Shown here: positions 1 through 7,185 of the stretch, piece by piece
Layout of the letters: every line of letters begins with the position of its first letter
Numbering within the stretch: position 1 is the stretch's first letter
DNA from: Curtobacterium pusillum
GTDB lineage: Bacteria > Actinomycetota > Actinomycetes > Actinomycetales > Microbacteriaceae
NCBI RefSeq assembly: GCF_013359865.1
Contig: NZ_JABMCE010000061.1
Location: 1 to 64,000 of the forward strand
Reading direction: 5' to 3'
DNA: 64,000 nt
The notes under the pieces: model-generated
What the model was told of the DNA's origin: nothing
The model's database searches: none
The model's input: the letters and a program-made list of their open reading frames with translations, nothing else
Position numbers and translations under genes: made by a program

Positions 1-21
1 CCGTCGGCTTGTCTTGCTGCG

Positions 22-1350
22 CTACCGGACCGATTTGATCGGGAAGATCACGAGTGCCCCGAGGAGTACCGAGATCCCGGCGCCCCAGAGCATCAGCGTG
101 TAGTTCTGACCCGTGCCGCCGACGCCGAGGAGCCAGAGTCCGACGGCCGGGGCGAGCGACTGCGGCAGGGCGTTCGCGATGTTGATGACGCCGAGGTCCT
201 TGCCCGGGCGATCGGCGTTCGGCAGGACGTCGACGACGAGGGCCGTGTCGATGGCGGTGTAGACGCCGTAGGCGAGGCCCATGATGACCTCGGCGACGTA
301 GAAGGTCCCGACGGAGTCGGCGTGCGCCAGGATGACCAGGCCGACCGCGGTGAGTGCGGTGGACGCCCAGACGAAGACCTTGCGACGGGCGATGCGGTCG
401 GAGACCCAGCCGGAGACGGCAGCGGCAGCCATGAGCGCGATCGTGTAGAGGAGCACGCCGAAAGCGACGGCGGAGACGGCAGCGCCCTCCTCGAGGCCGA
501 GGTGCTTCTGCATGTAGAGCAGGCGGTACGTCGTGAACATGAACGTGCCGAAGGTGATGAGGAAGCGACCCCACCAGGCGAAGCCGAAGTCCGGGTTCTT
601 GATCGGGTTCGTCCAGAACGACGAGATCAGGTTGAGCCAGGTGAACTTCTTGAGCCGGTAGGTCGGCAGCTCGTCCTTCGCGACGAAGCAGTAGATCAGG
701 ATGAGGACGACCGCCAGGATGCCGGGGGCGATGAACAGCACCGGGATGTTGCCCACCAGGTACACGGCCAGGTAGATGCCGGCGAGGATCGCGACGTTCT
801 GCGCGAGGGCGATGACGCTCGACGCCTTGCCGCGCTGGAGCTCGGGGACGTTGTCCGCGAACGACGCCGTGAGCGCCGCGAAGACGGCGTTGGCCGAGAT
901 CTGCGCGACGAGCCAGCCGATCGTCAGCTGGAGCTGGTCGGTCGCGAAGGCGAGCCAGACGAGGGACGCGAGGAAGACGACGAGGCCACCGACCATCCAC
1001 GGGCGGCGACGGCCCCAGCGGGTGCGGGTGCGGTCGGACAGCGCCCCGGCGAGCGGGTTCGCGAGGAGGGCTCCGAAGGCGCCGATCGGCAGGACGGCGC
1101 CGACGACGACCTCGGGGTGCGCGGGGTTGATCTGGGAGGCCTTGAGCGACATGCTCACGAACACCGGGGTGAGCAGGGCTGCGAACAGGCCGAACTGCGC
1201 GAGGCTGAGGCCCCAGAGGTAGCCGCCCGTGACCTTCTGCGTGGCGACGGGCTGCGTGATGCCCTCTGCCGCGAGTGCTGCGGCGGCGGTGCTCTCCGGC
1301 ATTGCGGTTGACGCGATGCCGCGTTCTTCGTTCGACCTCGGTGTCGACAT
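22..1350 (-). CDS. MFS transporter, sugar/glycoside type
   Basis: A polytopic inner-membrane transporter of about 442 residues with the twelve hydrophobic segments expected for the major facilitator superfamily. After transmembrane segment 2 a loop reads GALSDRTRTRWGRRRP, the SDR-x-x-x-WGRRRP signature seen in GPH/SLC45-like sugar symporters, so a sugar or glycoside substrate is likely; the exact substrate is not visible. I start at the ATG of MSTPRSNE because GAGGAGTC sits directly in front of it; an in-frame ATG six codons upstream would bury this ribosome site. The gene is divergent from a TetR regulator with two inverted repeats between them, so local repression is likely. Its stop codon is 21 bases from the window edge. 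Confidence 0.85.
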   Translation of the reverse strand: MSTPRSNEERGIASTAMPESTAAAALAAEGITQPVATQKVTGGYLWGLSLAQFGLFAALLTPVFVSMSLKASQINPAHPEVVVGAVLPIGAFGALLANPLAGALSDRTRTRWGRRRPWMVGGLVVFLASLVWLAFATDQLQLTIGWLVAQISANAVFAALTASFADNVPELQRGKASSVIALAQNVAILAGIYLAVYLVGNIPVLFIAPGILAVVLILIYCFVAKDELPTYRLKKFTWLNLISSFWTNPIKNPDFGFAWWGRFLITFGTFMFTTYRLLYMQKHLGLEEGAAVSAVAFGVLLYTIALMAAAAVSGWVSDRIARRKVFVWASTALTAVGLVILAHADSVGTFYVAEVIMGLAYGVYTAIDTALVVDVLPNADRPGKDLGVINIANALPQSLAPAVGLWLLGVGGTGQNYTLMLWGAGISVLLGALVIFPIKSVR

Positions 1351-1394
1351 GACTCCTCCTCGAGTCATAAGGGGCTTCGGGGCCCTTCTGAATC

Positions 1395-1450
1395 CCTAGT
1401 GCTGCTAGGTATGGGGGACTGTAGCACCGGAAACCTCCACGCGGAAGTTT
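1395..1450. promoter_or_regulatory. Candidate TetR operators between MFS and TetR genes
   Basis: Two inverted repeats lie in the divergent promoter region. The first is CCTAG-TGCTG-CTAGG at 1395-1409 (perfect 5-bp arms). The second is AAACCTCC-ACGC-GGAAGTTT at 1431-1450, 8-bp arms with one mismatch, just upstream of the tetR start. The position fits a site through which the TetR protein represses itself and the transporter. That it is bound is inference. Confidence 0.5.
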
Positions 1451-1486
1451 TTGTTACGGTACTTTCTGAGCTTTCTTCGGACCGTC

Positions 1487-2095
1487 ATGGCGGCCGGTAG
1501 GTTTGAGCCCGTGACCTCCAACGATGGAACCGGCACGCGCGGCCCCTACGCGAAAGGGGTGCAGCGACGGCAGGAGATCCTCGACCAGACGCTCGACGTC
1601 GTCGCATCACGCGGAATCGACGGCGCCTCGCTCCGGGCCATCGGTGAGACCATCGGGGTCTCGCACGCCGCACTCCGGCACTACTTCTCGTCACGGGAAG
1701 CCCTGCTCGTCGAGGTGCTGCGGGAACGCGACGCGGCATCGAACCGGGCGATCGAGGACGTGACGGGCGTCTTCACCCGCCTGTCCACCATCGCGGACCG
1801 GAACGTGCGGGAGCCGGCGCTCGTGACGCTCTACACGACGCTGCTCGGCGCCTCGGTGGAGTCCGGGAACGAGACTGCGCGGGACTTCTTCGCGGCACGG
1901 TTCGTGCGGGCACGGGCGAGCCTGGTCGCCGAACTGCGTTCCGAGCTCGGAGCGTCAGGACGGCACTCGGACTCGGAGCTCGAGCAGGTCGCGTCGCTCA
2001 TCATCGCCGCGTTCGACGGGCTGCAGGTGCAGTGGTTGCTCGACCGCTCCGTCGACATCGCGGGGACGCTGCGGCTGCTGGAACGCGTCCTGTAG
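1487..2095 (+). CDS. TetR/AcrR family transcriptional regulator
   Basis: A dimeric DNA-binding repressor of about 202 residues. The N-terminal helix-turn-helix is evident in RRQEILDQTLDVVASRG followed by SLRAIGETIGVSHAALRHYF, the classic TetR arrangement ending in a tyrosine/phenylalanine pair (HYF). The C-terminal half is the variable ligand-binding domain. The start is uncertain: ATG 1487 is chosen, GTG 1511 is also possible, and a TTG at 1451 would overlap the inverted repeat. It is divergent from the MFS transporter, which is its most likely target, with the transported or exported compound as probable inducer. Confidence 0.85.
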   Translation: MAAGRFEPVTSNDGTGTRGPYAKGVQRRQEILDQTLDVVASRGIDGASLRAIGETIGVSHAALRHYFSSREALLVEVLRERDAASNRAIEDVTGVFTRLSTIADRNVREPALVTLYTTLLGASVESGNETARDFFAARFVRARASLVAELRSELGASGRHSDSELEQVASLIIAAFDGLQVQWLLDRSVDIAGTLRLLERVL

Positions 2096-2181
2096 CGGTC
2101 GTGGGCATCGCCCCGGCGTGCATCCGGCCGTGGGGTGCTAGGTTCTCGATGATCGTGTTCCGACGTCAGGAGGTGAGACCC

Positions 2182-2241
2182 ATGTACGAAGCATCAGCAG
2201 TGGGCGCTCCCTCGCCGTCCACGATCGCGCGGCCCCACTAG
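2182..2241 (+). CDS. 19-residue small ORF, possible leader peptide
   Basis: A short ORF (MYEASAVGAPSPSTIARPH) with unusually complete expression signals. A TAGGTT -10 box lies at 2139-2144, and a strong ribosome site (CAGGAGGTGAGACCC) sits directly before the ATG. It ends 45 bases before the patatin gene, so it may be a leader peptide that couples or attenuates that gene, or a free micropeptide. It contains no cysteine and no run of one amino acid that would suggest classical attenuation. I do not recognise a family. The confidence reflects the signals, not any known homologue. Confidence 0.4.
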   Translation: MYEASAVGAPSPSTIARPH

Positions 2242-2286
2242 TCGCCGCACCGGGAGCGCCGAGACGCAACGCGAAAGGCAACTCCC

Positions 2287-3162
2287 ATGCACTCACCTTC
2301 GAAGGGCCGTCGCGCCCTCGTCCTCGGCGGCGGCGGATCGACCGGCAACGCCTGGCTCATCGGTGTCGTGGCCGGCCTGTTCGACGCCGGCCTCGACGTC
2401 ACGGGCGCCGACCTCACCATCGGCACCTCGGCCGGATCGACCGCTGCCGTCCAGTTCGCCGGCGCACCACCGGCGGAGCTGTACGCCCAAGCGGTCGGGA
2501 CTCCCCCTGGCGCTCCCCGGCGGACCCCGCCGAACCGTCCCGTCACGAGCCATCTCGACCGCTTCCGGGCGATCATCGCCGCCTCGACCGACGCGGCCGA
2601 CATGCGCCGCCGGATGGGCGCGGCGGCGCTCGAACTGGAGGCGGCCTCCGACGGCTCCTGGCCGGCACAGTGGCGGTCGACCGTCGCCACCCGGCTGCCC
2701 GTGCCCTCGTGGCCGGAACGCACCGTCGCCATCACCGCGGTCGACGCATCGACCGGGGAACCGATCGTCTTCGACCGGACGAGCGGCGTCGACGTCGTGG
2801 ACGCGGTCGCGGCGAGCTGCTCGAGCAGCCTGCCGTTCCCGATCGGCGATGCCCGGTACATCGACGGCGGCTACCGGCGGAACGAGAACGCCGACCTCGC
2901 GGCGGGGTACGAGCGGGTGCTCGTGCTCTCGCCGTTCGGCGGGCGGACCATGCATCCGGCCTCCTGGGGAATGCAGCTCTCGGCACAGGTCGACGAGCTC
3001 CGCGCCGGCGGCAGTTCGGTCGAGACGGTGTTCCCGACGGCCGCGGACGAGCACGTGTTCGGTGCGGATGCCATGAACCCGTCGCTGCGCCCCGAGGCCG
3101 CTCGCGCAGGACACCGGCTCGGGACCGCGCTCGCCGGACCCCTCGGCGCGTTCTGGCGCTGA
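2287..3162 (+). CDS. Patatin-like phospholipase/esterase
   Basis: A 291-residue serine hydrolase of the patatin family, predicted to hydrolyse acyl esters of lipids. Family hallmarks are in order: the glycine-rich oxyanion-hole loop LVLGGGGSTG near residues 15-24, the nucleophile elbow GTSAG (G-x-S-x-G) near residue 57, and the catalytic aspartate in YIDGGYRRNENADLA (the DGG motif) near residue 197. These give the Ser-Asp dyad of the family. No signal peptide is seen, so it is probably cytoplasmic. The ribosome site is weak (GAAAGGCA). It is preceded by the small ORF and converges on the NmrA-like gene with only two bases between stop codons. Confidence 0.88.
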   Translation: MHSPSKGRRALVLGGGGSTGNAWLIGVVAGLFDAGLDVTGADLTIGTSAGSTAAVQFAGAPPAELYAQAVGTPPGAPRRTPPNRPVTSHLDRFRAIIAASTDAADMRRRMGAAALELEAASDGSWPAQWRSTVATRLPVPSWPERTVAITAVDASTGEPIVFDRTSGVDVVDAVAASCSSSLPFPIGDARYIDGGYRRNENADLAAGYERVLVLSPFGGRTMHPASWGMQLSAQVDELRAGGSSVETVFPTAADEHVFGADAMNPSLRPEAARAGHRLGTALAGPLGAFWR

Positions 3163-3164
3163 GG

Positions 3165-4019
3165 TCACCTTCCGAGGAGCGCGGCGAAGTGCTCCCGGAG
3201 GGTCGTGCGGCCGCGGCGCACGTCCTCCGGGAGCTCGGGTCCCGCGGCGGTGCGGCGGGTCATCTCGGCGTAGGACACGGCGGCGACGTCGGAGAACCCC
3301 ATGCCGGCGAACGCCGTCTCGAGGTCGTCGAGCGGCATCGACCCGACCCGCACCGGCCGTCCGAGCAGATCGGCGAGCGCGGCCGCGACGTCGCCCGGCG
3401 TGTACCGCTCCGGCCCCTCGACGTACTGCACGCCGACGTCGTCGAGGCCCGACTGCAAACGGTCGGCGGCCGCCGCCCCGAGGTCCGCGGGGTCGACCAT
3501 CGGCACCCGGAGGTCGACCGGGAGCGACGACGGCAGCATCCCGTCCGCACGCACGGCCCCGACGAGCCCGTCCCAGTTCGTCATCGCGTACGCGTGGCGG
3601 TTGATCGCCGCCGGGATGTCCTGCTCCCGCAACCCGTGCTCCAGACGCCACAGCGTGCCGAGGTCGCCGATGCGCTCCCCCGGCTGCACGCCGTACGTCG
3701 ACACGGCGACGACCTTGTCGAGTCCCGAACCGTCCAGTGCACCGAGGATCGCGTCAGCGGTGCGGTGCTCCACGGCGTCGGTGTCGCTGGACACCGGTGC
3801 CGGCGGGTTCACCAGCAGCGCGCGATCGCCCGCGCGGAACGCGGCGCGCAGCGCGTCCTCGTCCCCCGCATCCGCCACGATCACGGCAGCGCCACGGTCA
3901 CGCAGTGCACGCGCCGCAGCGGTGTCGCGCACCACGACCGTGACGGGCTCCCCGCGGTCGAGGAGCTCCTGGGCCGTCGCCGATCCGACGTGCCCGTTCC
4001 CGCTCATCACGACGTACAT
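3165..4019 (-). CDS. NmrA/NAD(P)H-binding SDR-like protein
   Basis: A 284-residue atypical short-chain dehydrogenase of the NmrA type. It begins MYVVMSGNGHVGSATAQELL, a Rossmann GxGxxG-like turn (G-N-G-H-V-G), and continues with RGEPVTVVVRD, the second beta strand and arginine typical of NADP-binding NmrA/QOR2-like proteins. The catalytic YxxxK of classical SDRs is not obvious, so it may be a redox sensor or a quinone reductase rather than a classical dehydrogenase. The start is the ATG at 4019; the reading frame stays open upstream but lacks family sequence there. It follows a 56-residue acidic protein gene on the same strand, 35 bases away. Confidence 0.8.
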   Translation of the reverse strand: MYVVMSGNGHVGSATAQELLDRGEPVTVVVRDTAAARALRDRGAAVIVADAGDEDALRAAFRAGDRALLVNPPAPVSSDTDAVEHRTADAILGALDGSGLDKVVAVSTYGVQPGERIGDLGTLWRLEHGLREQDIPAAINRHAYAMTNWDGLVGAVRADGMLPSSLPVDLRVPMVDPADLGAAAADRLQSGLDDVGVQYVEGPERYTPGDVAAALADLLGRPVRVGSMPLDDLETAFAGMGFSDVAAVSYAEMTRRTAAGPELPEDVRRGRTTLREHFAALLGR

Positions 4020-4054
4020 GACCCGCGAGGACAGCCGGTCGTGACGGGGCCGCC

Positions 4055-4225
4055 TCACGACTCGGTACCGTCGTCCTCCTCCTGGTTGAAGTGCGAGTCG
4101 TCGCCGGTGTGCCCGGCAGCGAGGCCGTCGGGCTCGTTGGGGATCGTGCCGTCCTCGCCGAGGCCGTCCGGCTTCGGGGTGCCCTCGGGGTCGTTCTTCG
4201 GTGCGGTGCCGTCGGTGTCGCTCAT
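4055..4225 (-). CDS. Small acidic hypothetical protein (56 aa)
   Basis: A 56-residue, strongly acidic protein starting MSDTDGTAPKNDPEGTPK and ending QEEDDGTES, rich in Asp, Glu, Gly and Pro, with no hydrophobic segment, so probably disordered and cytoplasmic. A purine-rich stretch (CGGGAGCAGACC) precedes the ATG. Short acidic proteins of this composition are common and unnamed in Microbacteriaceae; a second one of similar style is at 57056-57394. It lies 35 bases upstream of the NmrA-like gene and may be co-transcribed with it. Function unknown. Confidence 0.65.
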   Translation of the reverse strand: MSDTDGTAPKNDPEGTPKPDGLGEDGTIPNEPDGLAAGHTGDDSHFNQEEDDGTES

Positions 4226-4380
4226 GGTCTGCTCCCGTGCAGTGGTCGATCCGGGACCGCCGTGGTCCCGGTGGTGACCTCGGAACGTACGTGCCCCTGC
4301 TCGGAGAACCCCGTCCGTGCACGGTCGAGCGCGCGCGTTCCGGATGACCGAGCGCCGCGGCCAGCGCCTAGGCTGGCGAC

Positions 4381-5073
4381 GTGAACTCGGCGCGCCAGCA
4401 GTTGTCCGCGCTCGTCGGTGCCGGAGCAGCCCCGCTCGTCACCGACATGCCCGTGGCCGAGGCCTCGCGCAACGCCGCCGTCCTCATCCTGTTCGGCCCC
4501 CTCGACGCGGTCCCGAGCGACCGGCCGGCTGACGACGTCCACGTGTCGCGGGACCTCGACGTCCTGCTGCTCGCCCGTGCCACCACCCTCCGCGCACACG
4601 CCGGCGAGGTGGCGTTCCCCGGCGGCCGGGTCGACCCGGGTGACACGGACGCGGTCGCCGCCGCCCTCCGCGAAGCGCACGAGGAGACCGGACTCGACCC
4701 CGCGGGCGTGGACGTCCTCGGGACGATCGCCCCGGTGCCGCTCGCGTTCTCACGACACCTGGTCACGCCGGTGCTCGGGTGGTGGCGCGAGTCCTCGCCC
4801 GTGCGCGTCGTGGACGAGGCCGAGTCGGCCGAGGTCTTCCGCACGCCGGTCGCCGACCTGCTCGACCCTCGGCACCGGGGCGTCACCGTCGTCCACCGCG
4901 GCGGCCGGGAGTGGCGCGGGCCGGCGTTCACGATCGAGCCCGGGCCGGACGCCGGGCAGCACGTCGTCTGGGGCTTCACCGCGATGCTGCTCGACGCCCT
5001 GTTCGAGCGGCTCGGGTGGGCCGAGCCCTGGGACCGCGATCACGTGATCGCGCTCCCGGCTCGCCGCCCCTGA
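4381..5073 (+). CDS. Nudix hydrolase, CoA diphosphatase-like
   Basis: A 230-residue Nudix enzyme, expected to hydrolyse a nucleoside diphosphate linked to another moiety. The Nudix box GX5EX7REUXEEXGU is present around residues 81-104, from GGRVDPGDTD to REAHEETGL, with the metal-binding glutamates. The preceding LLLARATTLRAHAGEVAFPGG resembles the UPF0035 extension of CoA pyrophosphatases, which suggests coenzyme A or its derivatives as substrate. The start is GTG 4381, placed 6 nt after a TAGGCT box at 4369-4374, a leaderless layout with no ribosome site needed. It is divergent from the small acidic gene. Confidence 0.85.
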   Translation: MNSARQQLSALVGAGAAPLVTDMPVAEASRNAAVLILFGPLDAVPSDRPADDVHVSRDLDVLLLARATTLRAHAGEVAFPGGRVDPGDTDAVAAALREAHEETGLDPAGVDVLGTIAPVPLAFSRHLVTPVLGWWRESSPVRVVDEAESAEVFRTPVADLLDPRHRGVTVVHRGGREWRGPAFTIEPGPDAGQHVVWGFTAMLLDALFERLGWAEPWDRDHVIALPARRP

Positions 5074-5110
5074 CGTCCGACGCACGAGAGCCATCGCCTA
5101 CGGTGGACTC

Positions 5111-5539
5111 ATGGGGGAACGGGCGGACTGGTGGGACGGCCCCGGCGACGACGTCGACCTCCACCCCGAACGCTCTGTTCGCAGCCGGTCCCCCCGCGAC
5201 CCCGGCACCGTCGACCTCGTCGCCACGGTCCTCCTCCTGGGGACCGCCGTCCTCGCGACCCCGGCGGCCTGGTTCGCCGTCGTGATCAGCCAGATGGCGT
5301 TCGACGCCTGTTCCGAGCCGTCGACGACGTGCGACTTCCGCACCGGCTCCGCAGTGGGCATCTGGCACCCCGTCGCGACGATTGGCGTCCTCGTCGTCGG
5401 GATCTGCTGGATGGTTGCGCGTCACCTCCGTCGCCGCAGCGGTTGGCCGGTTGCGCTCGCGACGCTCATCGGAGTGGTGGTCGTGTTCCTCGCCGCTGCA
5501 GTCACGATCCAGATCGCGAGCGGCGGCCACCTCGCGTAG
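5111..5539 (+). CDS. Hypothetical membrane protein (142 aa)
   Basis: A small membrane protein with a charged N-terminus (WWDGPGDDVDLHPERS) and about three hydrophobic segments near residues 37-60, 83-104 and 115-136. A short extracytoplasmic-type loop between segments 1 and 2 carries two cysteines (DACSEPSTTCDF) that could form a disulfide. The ATG at 5111 is 6 nt after a TACGGT box at 5099-5104, so the start is probably leaderless. It follows the Nudix gene by 37 bases. I do not recognise a named family. Confidence 0.7.
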   Translation: MGERADWWDGPGDDVDLHPERSVRSRSPRDPGTVDLVATVLLLGTAVLATPAAWFAVVISQMAFDACSEPSTTCDFRTGSAVGIWHPVATIGVLVVGICWMVARHLRRRSGWPVALATLIGVVVVFLAAAVTIQIASGGHLA

Positions 5540-5820
5540 CCGAGGGACCGCTCGAGACACGAGCGGGCCGGGGGAACAGGACGCTCGCACCACCCTCCCC
5601 GGCACGCGCTCGTCCGATCTCCCGACGACCGAGCCGGTGGTCGCGACAGACCCGCGCTGATCGGTGGAGACGACGCGCTGGCTTCGTCCCACTGCCCCGA
5701 CGGGGCTGGTCGTGCGGCAGGGTCGAGTGAGGCGCCAGTGGCGCCTGAGTACTGACCCATTACGGGCCGCTGGGGCGGTCGATTCCGTGGTGCTGCCGGC
5801 GGTGGCGGTCGGCAGACGAG
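5540..5820. other. Intergenic stretch without a convincing gene
   Basis: Between the 142-aa membrane gene and the palindromic repeat there is no ORF with credible coding character on either strand. It holds a short perfect palindrome GGCGCC-AGT-GGCGCC near 5732-5746. Long open frames here are by-products of high GC. Confidence 0.5.
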
Positions 5821-5866
5821 ACGGACTGGAGGCGCGGTGCGGGCTGGCACCGAGCCTCCAGTCCGT
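5821..5866. repeat. Dispersed palindromic repeat, copy 1
   Basis: A hairpin with 20-bp arms, ACGGACTGGAGGCGCGGTGC at 5821-5840 and its complement at 5847-5866 (one mismatch), with loop GGGCTG. Arm and loop are shared with the copy at 50242-50277, and the arm core with 26353-26395 and 61227-61262. It lies downstream of the frameshifted SdpI-like gene and could also act as a terminator for it. Confidence 0.8.
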
Positions 5867-5897
5867 CCTGATGCGGCTCACCCGCGGGTGGGACCGG

Positions 5898-6211
5898 TCA
5901 GCGCACCGCTCGCTGAGCGGCTGCGACGCTCCACACAGCCCTGCCACGAGCGGGACAGCGCAGATCACCACGGACGTCGCGTCGTTCATGCGACCATCGA
6001 CGAGGAACACGACGTCGGACACGATCGTGATCAGTGCGGTGACCGCGGTGGGCAGGACCGCAGCCTGATGGCCGCGGCGCGATGCGGACTCGTTCTGCAT
6101 CGTCGCGCGCGTCCGGACGCCGACGAAGGCGTTCCTGCCGATGACACCCGGCGCCGGCAACACAGTGAACAGCACTGTGGCCGCAGCAGCGAGGATCTCG
6201 ATGACGATCAC
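5898..6211 (-). pseudogene. SdpI-family membrane protein, frameshifted
   Basis: The N-terminal 90 residues match the intact SdpI-like gene at 30643-30957 closely (GVIGRNAFVGVRTRATM here, GVIGRNSFVGVRTRATM there; both then RRGHQAAVLPT). In the present frame the C-terminus runs into unrelated sequence. Adding one base to the GGG run at about 5939-5941 restores LVAGAVWSVAAAQRAVR and a stop at 5898-5900, giving exactly 104 residues, the length of the intact paralogue. SdpI proteins are polytopic immunity proteins against Sdp-type peptide toxins. Either the gene is a recent pseudogene or one base was lost in sequencing. It starts 49 bases after a PH-like gene, so the two are probably co-transcribed. 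Confidence 0.8.
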
Positions 6212-6260
6212 GCTCGTCTTTCCGGTCCGACAGGATGGCCCGCCGGGCGTCGCACCGCCT

Positions 6261-6734
6261 TCACGAGTGCGTCAGCGCGTCCGCAACCGAATCCGGATCG
6301 TCGCACTGGACGAGCACCGTTCCGTGCTGCGACGAGAACCGCACGCCCCGTCCGGCGGACAAGCACAGCGCTCGCCCACCCCGATACCGGGCGATTCCGA
6401 CCCCGCCGAGCCTCCGCGGGTCGATCACCTGGACAGAAACGTCCCGAACGTCCGTCAGCGGCACACGGATCCGGAGCAATGGGACGAACCACACGGTGAG
6501 CTGCCCACGCACGATCCGAGTCGACACCCGTGCCGACATCACGATGACGCCAGCCGCGGCCCCGATCGCAGCCGCAGCGACCACGAACGCGTCGAACCCG
6601 GTGACGACGTTCCCGACGATGAGACTCAACCCGAACACGGCGACGCCAGCGCCCAGCATCCGGACCGAGAACGATGCGGGGACCACGTCGCGTACGTCGC
6701 CGCATGATCTGCGACGCTCGTTCAACTCGGTCAC
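6261..6734 (-). CDS. PH-domain-like membrane protein (157 aa)
   Basis: A 157-residue protein with two hydrophobic segments near residues 26-46 and 50-68, followed by a beta-rich domain (RGQLTVWFVPLLRIRVPLTDV, then VQVIDPRR and RALCLSAGRGVRFSS). This resembles the bacterial PH-like fold of small actinobacterial membrane proteins. The start is GTG 6734, with GAAGGCGAG directly upstream. It sits before the SdpI-like pseudogene on the same strand. Function unknown; a role in the envelope is inferred from its topology only. Confidence 0.6.
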   Translation of the reverse strand: MTELNERRRSCGDVRDVVPASFSVRMLGAGVAVFGLSLIVGNVVTGFDAFVVAAAAIGAAAGVIVMSARVSTRIVRGQLTVWFVPLLRIRVPLTDVRDVSVQVIDPRRLGGVGIARYRGGRALCLSAGRGVRFSSQHGTVLVQCDDPDSVADALTHS

Positions 6735-6847
6735 CTCGCCTTCGCCCTGGCGTCCCTGCAGGCACGCGCGCAGCCGCGCACTGCACGAACGACCGCCGGT
6801 GAAATACTACGGTTCACCTGTCGCTGTCACAACGGGCTTCGGGTTCG

Positions 6848-7120
6848 TCAGTCGCTGCGCCGCCGAGCCAGCGCCGCGACGACCGACGCGACGATCAGCA
6901 GCACGGCGAGCGCCGCGGACCCCCAGGCGATCGTCCTGGCCGCGTGCGCGAGCTCCCACTCGCGCTTGGTGGCGACGTATCCGAAGTCGCCCTCGTGCCA
7001 GGGGAACGCCGGAGCCATCGGCCACGAGAGGTGGTCGGCGAGCAGGGCGACCAGCCCCGCACCGGCCGCGAGCACGGCGAGGACGATGGCCGGAGCTTGG
7101 CGACGGAGCCGCGAGCGCAC
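6848..7120 (-). CDS. Hypothetical two-TM membrane protein (90 aa)
   Basis: A 90-residue protein with two hydrophobic segments near residues 8-30 and 62-84 and a basic C-terminus (ARRRSD). The loop between the helices is rich in aromatic and charged residues (HEGDFGYVATKREWEL). The GTG start at 7120 is 6 nt after a TAACGT box (complement of 7127-7132), so it is probably leaderless. The gene stands alone between a GH1 gene cluster and the PH/SdpI pair. No family recognised. Confidence 0.6.
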   Translation of the reverse strand: MRSRLRRQAPAIVLAVLAAGAGLVALLADHLSWPMAPAFPWHEGDFGYVATKREWELAHAARTIAWGSAALAVLLIVASVVAALARRRSD

Positions 7121-7185
7121 GGTCAGACGTTAGCGCCACACCGGGTGGACGCCTGACGACGGACGCCGATCTCCCGCCGGGGACG

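Noticed and set aside
4976..6211. 411-codon minus-strand frame starting as SdpI
   Set aside because: Only the first 90 residues are real; the rest is out-of-frame sequence reached through the frameshift at 5939-5941.
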